Shown in pieces: positions 48,265 through 56,943 of a stretch of 63,781 bases of DNA. This stretch comes from an uncultured Tessaracoccus sp. Its GTDB lineage: Bacteria > Actinomycetota > Actinomycetes > Propionibacteriales > Propionibacteriaceae. The notes beneath the pieces were generated by a model. It had not been told where the DNA came from. It saw nothing but the letters and a program-made list of their open reading frames with translations, and did not search any database. The stretch is from contig NZ_CAMYFI010000009.1 in assembly GCF_947255005.1 (NCBI RefSeq), positions 1 through 63,781 on the forward strand, in the 5' to 3' direction. How positions within the stretch are numbered: the stretch's first letter is position 1; every line of letters starts with the position of its first letter. The position numbers and the translations under genes were made by a program.

Positions 48265-48981
48265 TCAGCCGCAGAGGCCGTTGCGCAGCTCTCTCGCCTG
48301 CAACGCCGCTTCGTGTGCAGCGTCGTCCTCCCTGCTGACCCGATAGGCCGTCCTGCCTGGACTCTCCGTGACTACCTCCGACACCGACCCGTCCCGCCAG
48401 CAGATCGCGACGCCGTCGTCGACAGCCCAGGCGTCGGGCAACTCTCCAGCAGCCACCCAACGGTGCAGCGTGTCGCGTCGGTGCAGCTCGCCGAGGTAGT
48501 GGGGACACGCCGTGCCGGGCAGCCAACCGAGCCCGTCGTGCAGCGGCGCCGGTGCGCCGAATGAGTCCGTTGAGCTTGCCTCGAACCAGCAGTTCATGCC
48601 AGCGCTGATGCCTGCGAGGATCGCACCGGAATGGGCCGCAGCCGCGAGGTGTTCGGGTACCTGGTGAAGCCTCCAGATCGCCAAGAGGTTCACCGTCGAG
48701 CCGCCGCCGACGTAGATGAGATCCTGTTCGCGCAGTATCGCCGGATGGACGTACTCGGGCTTGCCGAACAACGTCAGCGCCGAGCACTCCGCGCGTCCCG
48801 CGAAGGCGTGGAGGAATCTGGCGCGGTAGTCGTCGGAGTCTCCCGAGGCTGTGCCGACGAAGCACACGCGCGGATGGCGCTTGCCCGTGAGTTCGAGCAG
48901 ATACTCGTCGATGGGGCTCAATGTGCGGCCGTCGTCGGACATTGAGAATCCGCCGCCGCCGAGGGTCACGATCGTCGTCAT
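48265..48981 (-). CDS. Peptidase E-like serine peptidase (family S51)
   Basis: 238 residues. Begins TTIVTLGGGGFSMSDD, then RHPRVCFVGTASGDSDDYRARF, the strand QDLIYVGGGSTVNLLAIW, and the nucleophile elbow AGISAGMNCWFE with the catalytic Ser. Later HYLGELHRRDTLHRW carries the His. S51 enzymes cut after N-terminal Asp. Start at 48981 is where homology begins. A deleted copy is at 46966-47184. Divergent from the Nudix gene. Confidence 0.88.
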   Translation of the reverse strand: MTTIVTLGGGGFSMSDDGRTLSPIDEYLLELTGKRHPRVCFVGTASGDSDDYRARFLHAFAGRAECSALTLFGKPEYVHPAILREQDLIYVGGGSTVNLLAIWRLHQVPEHLAAAAHSGAILAGISAGMNCWFEASSTDSFGAPAPLHDGLGWLPGTACPHYLGELHRRDTLHRWVAAGELPDAWAVDDGVAICWRDGSVSEVVTESPGRTAYRVSREDDAAHEAALQARELRNGLCG

Positions 48982-49027
48982 TGGTACAGTCTGCCACGGC
49001 GCGCCCGGCCACTGCCAAGGAGTCAAC

Positions 49028-49528
49028 ATGCATCACGAGCCCCGCGACTGCACGTTCGACGAGGACGGCCGCTGGTTCCGGCTGCGGGCCTGCGCCGTGC
49101 TCATCCACGACGGCGCGGTGCTCATGATGGACAACGAGCAGGACCCGTACCACTACTCGATCGGCGGAGGCGTCCGACACGGGGAGACCGTCGAGGACGC
49201 GGTCCGGCGGGAGTGCCTCGAGGAGACGGGCCTCGATCTCGAGATCGACCGCCTGGTGTTCATCCACGACCACCACTTCTCCGACACCACGACACCCGAG
49301 CTCGCCGGGCGCGAGTGTCACGAGGTGGCCTTCTACTTCCTCATGCGCTACGACGGCCAGGAGATCCGCGACGGCAGCCTCACCACGAGCGGCCTCCCGG
49401 AGCGCTGTGAGTGGGTGCCGATCGCGGAGTTCGGGGCGAGTGGCCGCATGTACCCGGAGTTCTTCGGCACGGAGCTGGCCGAGCTGCCCTCCGCTCCCAA
49501 GCTCATCGCGACACGGACGCCCAGCTGA
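49028..49528 (+). CDS. Nudix hydrolase
   Basis: 166 residues with a complete Nudix box GGGVRHGETVEDAVRRECLEETGLDLE (about 49-75; Gx5Ex7REUxEExGU). The N-terminus RLRACAVLIHDGAVLMMDNEQDPYHYSIGGG and the C-terminal ERCEWVPIAEF match the fold. Such enzymes hydrolyse nucleoside diphosphate derivatives; the exact substrate is unknown. ATG at 49028. Divergent from the peptidase gene, 46 bp apart. Confidence 0.9.
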   Translation: MHHEPRDCTFDEDGRWFRLRACAVLIHDGAVLMMDNEQDPYHYSIGGGVRHGETVEDAVRRECLEETGLDLEIDRLVFIHDHHFSDTTTPELAGRECHEVAFYFLMRYDGQEIRDGSLTTSGLPERCEWVPIAEFGASGRMYPEFFGTELAELPSAPKLIATRTPS

Positions 49529-49625
49529 TCCTCAAGGCTTCCCAACGCGCGTCCGGATTCCATGAGAGCACGATCATGGCGCGGCTTGCGGATCTGGACA
49601 CGCGTTGCGCGGCCCGCCCGGCCGC

Positions 49626-51026
49626 TCAGGCCGCGTGGCAGGGTTGCAGACAGCCTGCGTCCTCCGTCTCGACGACAGCCTCTGACACCTCGCGGGCCTG
49701 CGCGACGAGGCGTCGGCGCTGGAAGAACCAGGCCCCGAACAGCGGGATGAGCGCCGCGAACCACGCCGCTGGCGCGGCGATGATGGCCCCGATGAATCCG
49801 ACGTGCTCGATCACGAGCAGCCCGATGATGGCGCGCGCGATGAGCTCGGCGACGCCGGACATCGTCGGAGCCAACGTCGAGCCGAGCCCCTGCAGCACAT
49901 TGCGAATCATGAACAACAGCGCGAGTGCCCAGTACATGGCGGAGTTGATCACGAGATAGTCGTGCGCCATCGCCACGACGACGGGAGACCCGTCGCCAAC
50001 GAACACCCGCACCATCACGGTTCCGCCGAAGAAAATGGCGAGGCCGAGCAGCAGCGCGAGCCCGACGGAGAGGAACGTCGTCTGACGCACGCCCCGCAGG
50101 ATGCGCTCGGGCTGCCTGGCGCCGGCATTTTGCGCAACGAAGGTGGTCATCGCCATGCCGACGCTGGCGAGCGGCACGACAGCCACCTGATCAACGCGCA
50201 GGGCGGCTGTGAAGGCCGCGACCGCGTCGGTGCCGAGCCCGTTCACGCCGTACTGCAACAGCGCAGCACCCACGGCGATGATGGACATCTGGAAGCCCAG
50301 CGTCAGCCCCAGGTTCGACGATTCCTTGATGCGGGCGACATCGATGCGCCAGTCCGAGCGTTCAACGTGCAGCAGGGGCATGCGTCGCCAGATCAACAGC
50401 AGACACATGAGCGCCGACACGAGCTGAGCGAGCACCGTCGCGAGCGCCGCACCTCCCACGCCCATCTGGGCCGGGCCTACGAACAGGATCACGAGGATGA
50501 CGTTCAGCACACACGCGAGGATCAAAAACAGCAGCGGTGTGCGGCTGTCGCCCAGCGCCCTGATCACCGAAGTCAGGTAGTTGTAGCCGACGGTGGCCAG
50601 CGAGCCCGCGAAGAACACGGCGAGGAACTCCGTCGACTGCGCCATGAGCTCCTCGGGGGTACCCAGCAGGCGCAGGAGGAAGCTCGATCCAAAGACCCCG
50701 ATGAGGGTGATCGCCACGGCGATGGCGAGGCTGATCCACGCGCCGGTGGTAACGGCCTTGCGCATCCCGGCGGTGTCCCCTGCCCCGTACGCGCGGGAGA
50801 CGGGAATCGCCAAGCCGGCCGAGGCGCCCATCGCGAACCCGAACAGCAGGAACTGCAGGCTCCCCGACGCGCCGACCGCCGCGAGCGCTTGGACGCTGAT
50901 CATCCGGCCGACGACGATGGTGTCGGTGATGGCGTACACCTGCTGAAACAAGTTGCCGATGAGCAGCGGCAACGTGAAAACGACGATGAGTCGGAGGGGC
51001 GATCCGACTGTCAGGTTCTTGGCCAT
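49626..51026 (-). CDS. MATE family efflux transporter
   Basis: 466 residues, 12 membrane helices in two homologous halves. Typical MATE features are LPLLIGNLFQQVYAITDTIVVGRMISVQALAAVGASGSL and, in the second half, ALRVDQVAVVPLASVGMAMTTFVAQNAGARQPERI. It exports cationic drugs or metabolites with Na+ or H+. Start at 51026 (MAKNLTVG) by homology. It is the intact member of a family whose fragments lie at 46346 and 47734. Confidence 0.93.
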   Translation of the reverse strand: MAKNLTVGSPLRLIVVFTLPLLIGNLFQQVYAITDTIVVGRMISVQALAAVGASGSLQFLLFGFAMGASAGLAIPVSRAYGAGDTAGMRKAVTTGAWISLAIAVAITLIGVFGSSFLLRLLGTPEELMAQSTEFLAVFFAGSLATVGYNYLTSVIRALGDSRTPLLFLILACVLNVILVILFVGPAQMGVGGAALATVLAQLVSALMCLLLIWRRMPLLHVERSDWRIDVARIKESSNLGLTLGFQMSIIAVGAALLQYGVNGLGTDAVAAFTAALRVDQVAVVPLASVGMAMTTFVAQNAGARQPERILRGVRQTTFLSVGLALLLGLAIFFGGTVMVRVFVGDGSPVVVAMAHDYLVINSAMYWALALLFMIRNVLQGLGSTLAPTMSGVAELIARAIIGLLVIEHVGFIGAIIAAPAAWFAALIPLFGAWFFQRRRLVAQAREVSEAVVETEDAGCLQPCHAA

Positions 51027-51335
51027 GAGCGACTCTTCTGCAAGCGACGACGAGGCCCCGGGGGGGCTGGGGAAGCGGCCGGGCATGCCGGGCGGGATGT
51101 GTGGTTTGATGGAGCGGGACCGACGCGGCGCCCAGTAGCCTCGGCGCGACGACGAACGTCTCCGATGGCGGTCGTGGAACGACGGCCATCATTGTATAGT
51201 CGTCAATCAAAACAGGCCAAGCCGGCCACAGGTTGGTCCGCATCGCGAAATCGCCCGAAACCCGTGTGCGCGAGAGTAGCATGTCCTCACCCTCGCCGGT
51301 AGCATCCTTCCCCTCGACGACCAACGGAGGTTCGC
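51027..51335. other. Divergent intergenic region, 309 bp
   Basis: It holds the promoters of the MATE gene (minus) and the PAS gene (plus). The only AT-rich patch is around 51190-51211 (TTGTATAGTCGTCAATCAAA), which could carry promoter elements on either strand. A weak GGAGG lies before the ATG at 51336. No gene, hairpin or repeat found. Confidence 0.3.
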
Positions 51336-52667
51336 ATGGTATATCCGACAGGAGCGACGCAGGAAGTTGCGCCGCAAGATCTCTTCTTCTCCATCACCGA
51401 TGCCCGTGGAGTGATCAAACAGGCAAACAGCGTGTTTGTCCGGCTGTCGCGCTATCCTCTGCACGAGCTCATGGGCGCACCGCACAACATCATTCGTCAT
51501 CCTTCCATGCCAGGCGGCGCCTTCCTACTGATGTGGGAGACTTTGAAGGCTGGCAAGCCGTTCTGTGCCTACGTCGACAACCTGGCAGCCGACGGCTCGC
51601 GCTACACCGTCTTCGCCACGATCACACCGCTGGGTGACGACTACCTGTCGGTCCGCATTCCGCCGTCGCAGACTGCCCTGCTCGACGCAGCCCGTTCGTT
51701 GTACCAGGCGACGCGCCCGCTGGAGCTGCAGCGTCGCGAGGAGGGAGCGAGCGCCCACGCTGCCGCCGTGGCCGGACTCGAGCGACTCGCTGAGCTGCTC
51801 GTCGAGGCGGGGATCCCGAGCTACGACGCGTTCATCCAGACTGCCCTGCCTGCCGAGGTGTTGGGTCGTGCCGGAGCCCTCCCCCAACGCCCATTCGCGG
51901 TCGGTGCCCTCGCGGAGCTCCTGGCTGCAACACATCGACTCCACGCCGCAGTCTCCAACTGGGTGTCCCAGCTCGGTCAGCTGCAGCAGCTCGCCGACGA
52001 CCTGATCGCCGGAGCCGAGGACGTGCACCGCGCCGCGGACGACGGCAACCGCGCCGCTGCCGAGTTCGACGACATCCTGAATCGCCGCGAAGGATTCTCC
52101 CCAATCGCGGGCGTCCTTTCACTGTGGACTCAGATGATGCCCGAGGTCACGAGCCGGCTCACACCCCTGGCTGAGCGCCTCGAACAGCTCCGCGAGCTCA
52201 CCGCCACGACGCGCTTCGGCATCGCGCTCTCGGCGCTGCACTCGGAGTCGATGGCGCAGTTCGTCTGCGAATTGATCGACGACGACACCTCCGACGCGCG
52301 TCCGGCAATCGCCGACCTCGCCAACGCACTGCATCAGGGCGTCGAGGAAGCTACGGCGAGCCTCCGACAGCACCATGAGCTGTCTTCCGAGGTGGCGCAG
52401 GAGGCCACCGAGCTCGCCGAGCTCATGAAAATCCCGACGACTGTCCTCGCCACCTGGCAGACGATGGTGACCGACCAGGACGATGACCTCGCCAAACTTC
52501 TGCCACGTGCTTCCGAAGTGGTGCAACGAGGAGTCACCGACGCCAACCACCTGGTTACCCTGGCCGAGCGTTGCCGGGAGGCTGACGTCGTCGCGAGTAG
52601 CGAGACGAGCGAGGCCCTCGCCGATGTTCAACGGCTGGCACGGTTGGTCGTCGGCACCATCAACTGA
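51336..52667 (+). CDS. Aer-like PAS domain protein with helical C-terminus
   Basis: 443 residues, no membrane segment. The N-terminal PAS domain (about 12-115) strongly resembles that of the Aer redox receptor: FFSITDARGVIKQANSVFVRLSRYPLHELMGAPHNIIRHPSMPGG, then TLKAGKPFCAYVDNLAADGSRYTVFATITPL. The rest is a long Ala/Leu/Glu-rich helical region with coiled-coil character, in the place of a methyl-accepting domain, but I do not see the conserved hairpin tip that binds CheA/CheW. No chemotaxis gene is near. It may be a cytosolic redox or FAD sensor signalling to an unknown partner. Confidence 0.75.
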   Translation: MVYPTGATQEVAPQDLFFSITDARGVIKQANSVFVRLSRYPLHELMGAPHNIIRHPSMPGGAFLLMWETLKAGKPFCAYVDNLAADGSRYTVFATITPLGDDYLSVRIPPSQTALLDAARSLYQATRPLELQRREEGASAHAAAVAGLERLAELLVEAGIPSYDAFIQTALPAEVLGRAGALPQRPFAVGALAELLAATHRLHAAVSNWVSQLGQLQQLADDLIAGAEDVHRAADDGNRAAAEFDDILNRREGFSPIAGVLSLWTQMMPEVTSRLTPLAERLEQLRELTATTRFGIALSALHSESMAQFVCELIDDDTSDARPAIADLANALHQGVEEATASLRQHHELSSEVAQEATELAELMKIPTTVLATWQTMVTDQDDDLAKLLPRASEVVQRGVTDANHLVTLAERCREADVVASSETSEALADVQRLARLVVGTIN

Positions 52668-53087
52668 CTCGCCCGGCGCATCCTCTTTTGCGGCGGCTCT
52701 GCGTCGTGCGATGGCCCACCTGAGCAGGGCAGATGCCAAATACCCCCTTGCCCTGCCGAACCGGACAGCAGGGGGCGAAGGCACCATGTCGACGGCCTCC
52801 ACGACCACATCTGCGGCTCCGTGATCCTCATCGTCCCTGCACCGCAGCGTCGGCATGCTGCTGAATGTTAGGGATCGCCGTGCCCTGCCTCTGAGTCGCG
52901 CCTGCACGCACATCGATGATGGGCCGCGGGCACCGTCGGGCCGGCAAAACTCAGGTACAACCGTAGAGACTTTTGATCCCTTCGGATACACCCTGTCCGC
53001 TTCCGGCCACGCCTGCACCACCACGCCGATTCCAGCCCGGGCACTGCCTTAAGATCCGGGCATTCCCTCCCACACGAGAAAGGACCC
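52668..53087. other. Intergenic region, 420 bp
   Basis: GC-rich and without a convincing gene on either strand. It ends with GAAAGGA, the ribosome site of the secreted hydrolase. Because such genes are often under c-di-AMP riboswitches I looked for one and did not find the conserved core. No repeat recognised. Confidence 0.3.
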
Positions 53088-54167
53088 ATGATGCAGCGTC
53101 GTTCCTGGGCCCGCCGTGCAGCGCTTGCCACCTTCGCAGCGCTGGTCGGCGTCGGTGGAGCTGCCCTGCCCGCGCAGGCAGCCACCGCATACACCACCGA
53201 CACGGTCACCCTCCGCTCCGGTACCACCACCTCCTCCTCAGCCCTCGGCACCGTGCCCCGCGGCATCGCGATCAACGTCATCTGCCAGGCCAAGGGCCAG
53301 GCGATCTCCGGCACCTACAACACCGACTGGTGGGCCAAGCTCACCTACGGTGGCAAGACCGGCTACATCTCCCGCGCCTATGTGCGCGTCCCCTCCGGCA
53401 CCAACGTCCCCACCTGCGGCACGACGCGTCCCGCGCCTTCTGGCAACGGCACCGTCGTTGGCGGTGGGGTCAACGTCCGCTCTCAGGCCAACCTGCGCAG
53501 CCCCATCGTGACGAGCATTCCTCCCGGCACGAACGTCGCCATCCAGTGCCAGACTCGCGGCGCCAATGTCGCAGGCGTCTACAACTCTGATTGGTGGGCC
53601 AAGCTCACCTACAACGGAAAAACCGGCTACGCATCCCGGGCCTACATCCGCGTTCCTAACGGCACGAATATCCCCACCTGCGCAGGCTCTCCAGCCCCTG
53701 CTCCTGGTGGCGTGAATGCTTGGACGCCACACGCCGTCGACACTCCCATTAGCCGTGAACTCGTCATCGCACGCGGAAAGTTCTGGACCGACAAGCGCCT
53801 GCCCTACAACTGGAATATCAGCCACAAGGACCCGCAGGGCAAGTACTACCGGGCAGACTGCTCCGGCTTCGTCTCAATGGCGCTGCACCTGGGTTGGAGC
53901 CCGAGCACGGTCGATCTTCGCAGGTATGTGCACCCCATCCACAAGTCGCAGCTGCGCCCCGGTGACATCATCGGCAACCTCGGCCCTGGCACCGGCGGGG
54001 CGAACGGCCACGTGGTGATCTTCAACGGCTGGGTGCCCGGCAGTAACCAGACCAGGTTCTACTCCCTTGAGCAGCAGGGCAGCGTGGGCGCGATCGCACA
54101 GGTGCGCCCGTGGGGCACCAGCTACTGGAACAAGCAGGGCTGGCGCTACAACAAGATCAGCAACTGA
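53088..54167 (+). CDS. Secreted cysteine hydrolase with two SH3b domains (NlpC/CHAP-like)
   Basis: 359 residues. Signal peptide with RRAALATFAALVGVGGAALP, cut after AQA. Two SH3b repeats (about 33-105 and 118-192), each containing W-W-A-K-L-T-Y and GKTGY.SRAY, probably bind peptidoglycan. The C-terminal domain (about 205-359) has ADCSGFVSMALHLG with the candidate catalytic Cys258 and NGHVVIFNGW with His308, as in NlpC/P60 or CHAP amidases. It is likely a cell-wall hydrolase. A strong hairpin follows. Paralogue of the next gene. Confidence 0.88.
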   Translation: MMQRRSWARRAALATFAALVGVGGAALPAQAATAYTTDTVTLRSGTTTSSSALGTVPRGIAINVICQAKGQAISGTYNTDWWAKLTYGGKTGYISRAYVRVPSGTNVPTCGTTRPAPSGNGTVVGGGVNVRSQANLRSPIVTSIPPGTNVAIQCQTRGANVAGVYNSDWWAKLTYNGKTGYASRAYIRVPNGTNIPTCAGSPAPAPGGVNAWTPHAVDTPISRELVIARGKFWTDKRLPYNWNISHKDPQGKYYRADCSGFVSMALHLGWSPSTVDLRRYVHPIHKSQLRPGDIIGNLGPGTGGANGHVVIFNGWVPGSNQTRFYSLEQQGSVGAIAQVRPWGTSYWNKQGWRYNKISN

Positions 54168-54188
54168 GTTTGTTTGAGCCATTTGAAG

Positions 54189-54225
54189 TGGGGGCTCACT
54201 CGCAGGCAGAGCGGGTGAGCCCCCA
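54189..54225 (+). terminator. Rho-independent terminator
   Basis: TGGGGGCTCAC at 54189-54199 pairs with GTGAGCCCCCA at 54215-54225, a perfect 11-bp stem followed by TTTT. It ends the SH3/NlpC gene at 53088-54167. The remaining gap to 54455 shows no gene. Confidence 0.9.
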
Positions 54226-54455
54226 TTTTGCTGCGCTGCCACGAGCGCCACGACCACGACGAGCATGTGCGCACGCGGGGCGCGCTACCGCACCCAGACG
54301 AGTGCGCCTTTTAGCATGCGGCACGCCTCATTACAACCATGGGGGCGACGATCGTCCGGTTCCTGCCGGGCTCCCTGTGAGGTGAAGGCTCGCTGCGGAG
54401 TCGCCCTTAACGTCGAAGGTAGCCCAACAACCGATTGGCGAAAGGGAAACCCATC

Positions 54456-55283
54456 ATGTCGAAGCAACACTCCCGACTCCACAAGACCGCCCTCGTCGCG
54501 TCTGCCGGCGCGATTGCTGCTGTGGCCGTGGTCACCCCCGCGCACGCCGCATCCGCAACCACCACCGACGCGGTGAACCTGCGCAGCGCTGCGTCCACGT
54601 CGTCGCAGGTGCTGCTGACCGTGGGCGGCGGGCAGTCCGTCGAGGTTGAGTGCCAGACCACCGGGGAAAGCGTTTCCGGCACGTATAACTCCAACTGGTG
54701 GGCGAAAACCACCGTGAATGGGCGCACTGGCTACCTCTCGCGCGCCTACGTCACCATCCCGTACGGCACCGACGTTCCCACCTGCAGCGACGCCCCCGCC
54801 CCCGCCCCAGAGCCCGAAGGCGGCGTATCCGCCTTCACCCAGCACGAGGTCGGCGCCCCGATCAGCCGGGAGCATGCGAGAGCCCGCGGCATGTTCTGGA
54901 TCAACAAGCATGTTCCTTACAGCATGAGGGCCTGGACGGCCGGGCCACTCGGGCGCAACTACCGCACCGACTGCTCCGGCTTCGTCTCCATGGCCTTCCA
55001 CCTCCCGGAAGACGCCAATACTGCCAGCCTGGGCGAGAAGTACTTCACCCCGATCCCCAAGTCGGAGCTTCGTCCTGGCGATGTCATCGGCAACCTCACC
55101 CCGGACAGCCTGGGCGCTGCGGGCCACGTCGTGATCTTCGACGGCTGGGTCGAGGGCAGCAACCAGACACAGTTCCACAGCATCGAGCAGCGCGGCGGCA
55201 ACGGGTCATGGGCCGGCGTGCGCAACTTCGGTGACTCCTTCTGGAACAAGCAGGGCTACCGCTACAAGCACATCACCAACTGA
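54456..55283 (+). CDS. Secreted cysteine hydrolase with one SH3b domain (NlpC/CHAP-like)
   Basis: 275 residues from ATG 54456 (AAAGGGA eight bases before). Signal peptide with TALVASAGAIAAVAVVTP, cut after AHA. One SH3b domain (about 30-105; NSNWWAKTTVNGRTGYLSRAY), a Pro/Glu linker, then the catalytic domain with TDCSGFVSMAFHLP (Cys173) and AGHVVIFDGW (His224). It is a shorter paralogue of the preceding gene, with one SH3b domain fewer. Predicted peptidoglycan hydrolase. Ends at a hairpin shared with convergent trpB. Confidence 0.88.
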   Translation: MSKQHSRLHKTALVASAGAIAAVAVVTPAHAASATTTDAVNLRSAASTSSQVLLTVGGGQSVEVECQTTGESVSGTYNSNWWAKTTVNGRTGYLSRAYVTIPYGTDVPTCSDAPAPAPEPEGGVSAFTQHEVGAPISREHARARGMFWINKHVPYSMRAWTAGPLGRNYRTDCSGFVSMAFHLPEDANTASLGEKYFTPIPKSELRPGDVIGNLTPDSLGAAGHVVIFDGWVEGSNQTQFHSIEQRGGNGSWAGVRNFGDSFWNKQGYRYKHITN

Positions 55284-55293
55284 TTTTCAACAC

Positions 55294-55330
55294 AGAAGGG
55301 GCCGCATCGCTGATCAATGCGGCCCCTTCT
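55294..55330. terminator. Bidirectional hairpin between the hydrolase gene and trpB
   Basis: AGAAGGGGCCGCAT at 55294-55307 is the exact reverse complement of 55317-55330, with a nine-base loop. It lies between convergent genes, with TTCT on the plus-strand side, and can serve both. Confidence 0.85.
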
Positions 55331-55352
55331 TCTCTGTGGTCTGCCTCAAGAT

Positions 55353-56570
55353 TCAGGCTCGCTGCTTCAACACCTCGTCGACGTAATCGATGTCCTTGTC
55401 ACCGCGTCCTGAGAGGTTGACGATGAGCGCTTGATCCGCCCCCATCCTCGGCGCCAGCTTGATGGCCTGGGCCACCGCGTGCGACGACTCCAGCGCAGGG
55501 ATGATGCCCTCCAGCCGGCACAGCGTCTGGAACGCGTCGAGGGTTTCTTCGTCGGTGACCCCGACGTAGTTCACGCGGCCTGCTTCCTTCAGGTACACGT
55601 GCTGCGGGCCCACGCCGGGGTAGTCCAGCCCCGAGGCGATGGAATGCACGGGCGACGGGGATCCGTCGGCTTCCTGCAACACCAGCGTGTGCATGCCGTG
55701 CAGCATGCCGGGCGAGCCCTTCGCCATGGTGGCGGCGTGCTGCCCGGTCTCCAGGCCCTTCCCTGCCGGCTCGACGCCGTAGATCTGGACGTCGTCGTCG
55801 CCGAGGAACGCGTCGAACAGGCCGATCGCGTTGGAGCCGCCGCCCACGCACGCGACGATGGCGTCGGGGAGTTTGCCCTCCTGCTCCAAGATCTGGGCGC
55901 GAGCCTCTTGGCCGACGACCGACTGGAAGTCGCGCACCATCGTCGGGTACGGATCGGGCCCGACGACGGAGCCGATGCCGAAGAACATCTCATCGTAGTG
56001 CTCGGCATAGGTGACGAAGGCGGAGTCGACGGCTTCCTTCAACGAGGCGCCCCCCTCGTCGACGGGGACGACCTTCGCACCGAGCAGTTCCATGCGCAGC
56101 ACGTTGGGGTGCTGCTTGGCAATATCAATGCGCCCCATGTGGATTTCGCATTCGAGGCCGAGCAACGCCGCGGCGGTGGCGAGCGCAACGCCGTGCTGGC
56201 CCGCACCGGTTTCGGCGATGAGCGTCTTCTTGCCCATGCGCTTGGCGAGCAGCGCCTCGCCGAGCGTGTGGTTGATCTTGTGGGCGCCGCTGTGGTTCAG
56301 GTCTTCCCGCTTCAGGTAGACCTTCGCTCCGCCGAGTTCGCGGGTGAGGTTTTCTGCGAAATAGAGCAGCGACGGGCGCCCAACGTAGGTGCGCAACAGC
56401 CGCTGATACTCGTTCATGAACTCCGGATCTTGCCTGGCTTGCGCGTACGCGTCGCGCACCTCAGCGATGGGGGCCACGAGATGAGGAGGCAGATGGGCGC
56501 CTCCGTACTCGCCGAAGAAGCCCTCGGCATCAGCCCGGTAGTAGCCCTCTTCGACTGCTCGATCAGTCAT
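55353..56570 (-). CDS. trpB: Tryptophan synthase beta chain
   Basis: 405 residues. PLP enzyme joining indole and serine to make tryptophan. The Schiff-base Lys is in NHSGAHKINHTLGEALLAKR, the phosphate loop is CVGGGSNAIGLF, and the Glu in AETGAGQHGVA is the catalytic acid. It stands alone here: trpA and other trp genes are not adjacent. A leader with tandem Trp codons and an attenuator hairpin precedes it. Start at 56570 (MTDRAVEE) with AAGGAG upstream. Confidence 0.97.
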   Translation of the reverse strand: MTDRAVEEGYYRADAEGFFGEYGGAHLPPHLVAPIAEVRDAYAQARQDPEFMNEYQRLLRTYVGRPSLLYFAENLTRELGGAKVYLKREDLNHSGAHKINHTLGEALLAKRMGKKTLIAETGAGQHGVALATAAALLGLECEIHMGRIDIAKQHPNVLRMELLGAKVVPVDEGGASLKEAVDSAFVTYAEHYDEMFFGIGSVVGPDPYPTMVRDFQSVVGQEARAQILEQEGKLPDAIVACVGGGSNAIGLFDAFLGDDDVQIYGVEPAGKGLETGQHAATMAKGSPGMLHGMHTLVLQEADGSPSPVHSIASGLDYPGVGPQHVYLKEAGRVNYVGVTDEETLDAFQTLCRLEGIIPALESSHAVAQAIKLAPRMGADQALIVNLSGRGDKDIDYVDEVLKQRA

Positions 56571-56603
56571 GGTTCTCCTTCGATGTTGGCCCCAAGACGA
56601 GAA

Positions 56604-56630
56604 AAGATCGCCTCCGAACGGGGCGATCTT
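56604..56630 (-). terminator. Attenuator terminator hairpin of trpB
   Basis: On the minus strand AAGATCGCC (56630-56622) and GGCGATCTT (56612-56604) form a nine-base stem around CCGTTCGGA, followed by TTCTCGTCTT. It lies between the leader peptide and trpB, where a transcription attenuator should be. A second hairpin, ACCGCC-TAG-GGCGGT at 56654-56668, overlaps the leader stop codon and could be the competing structure. Confidence 0.75.
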
Positions 56631-56659
56631 GTTAGCTTCGCGCAAACCAGTGAACCGCC

Positions 56660-56692
56660 CTAGGCGGTCCACCACATCTGGTTCACGTTCAC
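56660..56692 (-). CDS. trpL: trp leader peptide with tandem Trp codons
   Basis: From the GTG at 56692 the leader reads VNVNQMWWTA and a stop, with two adjacent TGG codons just before the stop. A -10-like TAGGCT on the minus strand (56705-56700) ends seven bases before the GTG, so a leaderless transcript is likely, as in other actinobacterial trp leaders. A longer version could begin at the ATG at 56722. When charged tRNA-Trp is scarce, ribosomes would stall at the Trp codons and prevent the terminator at 56604-56630 from forming. Confidence 0.75.
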   Translation of the reverse strand: MNVNQMWWTA

Positions 56693-56824
56693 GGCGATGA
56701 GCCTAGCACGCTGAGCGAGCATCGTCGGACGGTGTTCACCAGCGCCGAGACACGCGGGCGCGGCGGAGCTCAAAGGGCTTGTCACATAGTGGTATCCGTT
56801 CACAGATGGCCTGGAAACCACTAT

Positions 56825-56881
56825 TGTCGATAAAGACACCACCGCTGAGCGATGGTGGTCACGGTGCATGTCGATAACGAC
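56825..56881. promoter_or_regulatory. Direct repeats upstream of the amino-acid ABC operon
   Basis: TGTCGATAAAGAC at 56825-56837 and TGTCGATAACGAC at 56869-56881 are 44 bases apart start to start, about four helical turns. Between them ACCACC and GGTGGT (about 56839-56859) can form a short hairpin. The set lies 60 bp before the ATG at 56944, so it may be a regulator-binding region. The trp leader lies on the other side of this gap. Confidence 0.4.
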
Positions 56882-56943
56882 TTCAGGCGTGTTTCGAGAC
56901 TGGCGCGTTCGGTGGTATCAACAAGCCAACCGAAGGGCAAATA

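Noticed and set aside
47738..49321. A long minus-strand frame joining the MATE fragment to sequence opposite the Nudix gene
   Set aside because: Only its last 170 codons (the MATE fragment) are protein-like; the rest is a shadow of the peptidase and Nudix genes.
49529..49625. A short gene between the Nudix and MATE genes
   Set aside because: The only frame (MRARSWRGL...) is Arg/Pro-rich and runs antisense into the MATE gene.
52668..53087. c-di-AMP (ydaO) riboswitch before the SH3/NlpC gene
   Set aside because: Such riboswitches often precede actinobacterial cell-wall hydrolases, but I could not find the conserved core or the paired pseudo-symmetric halves here.
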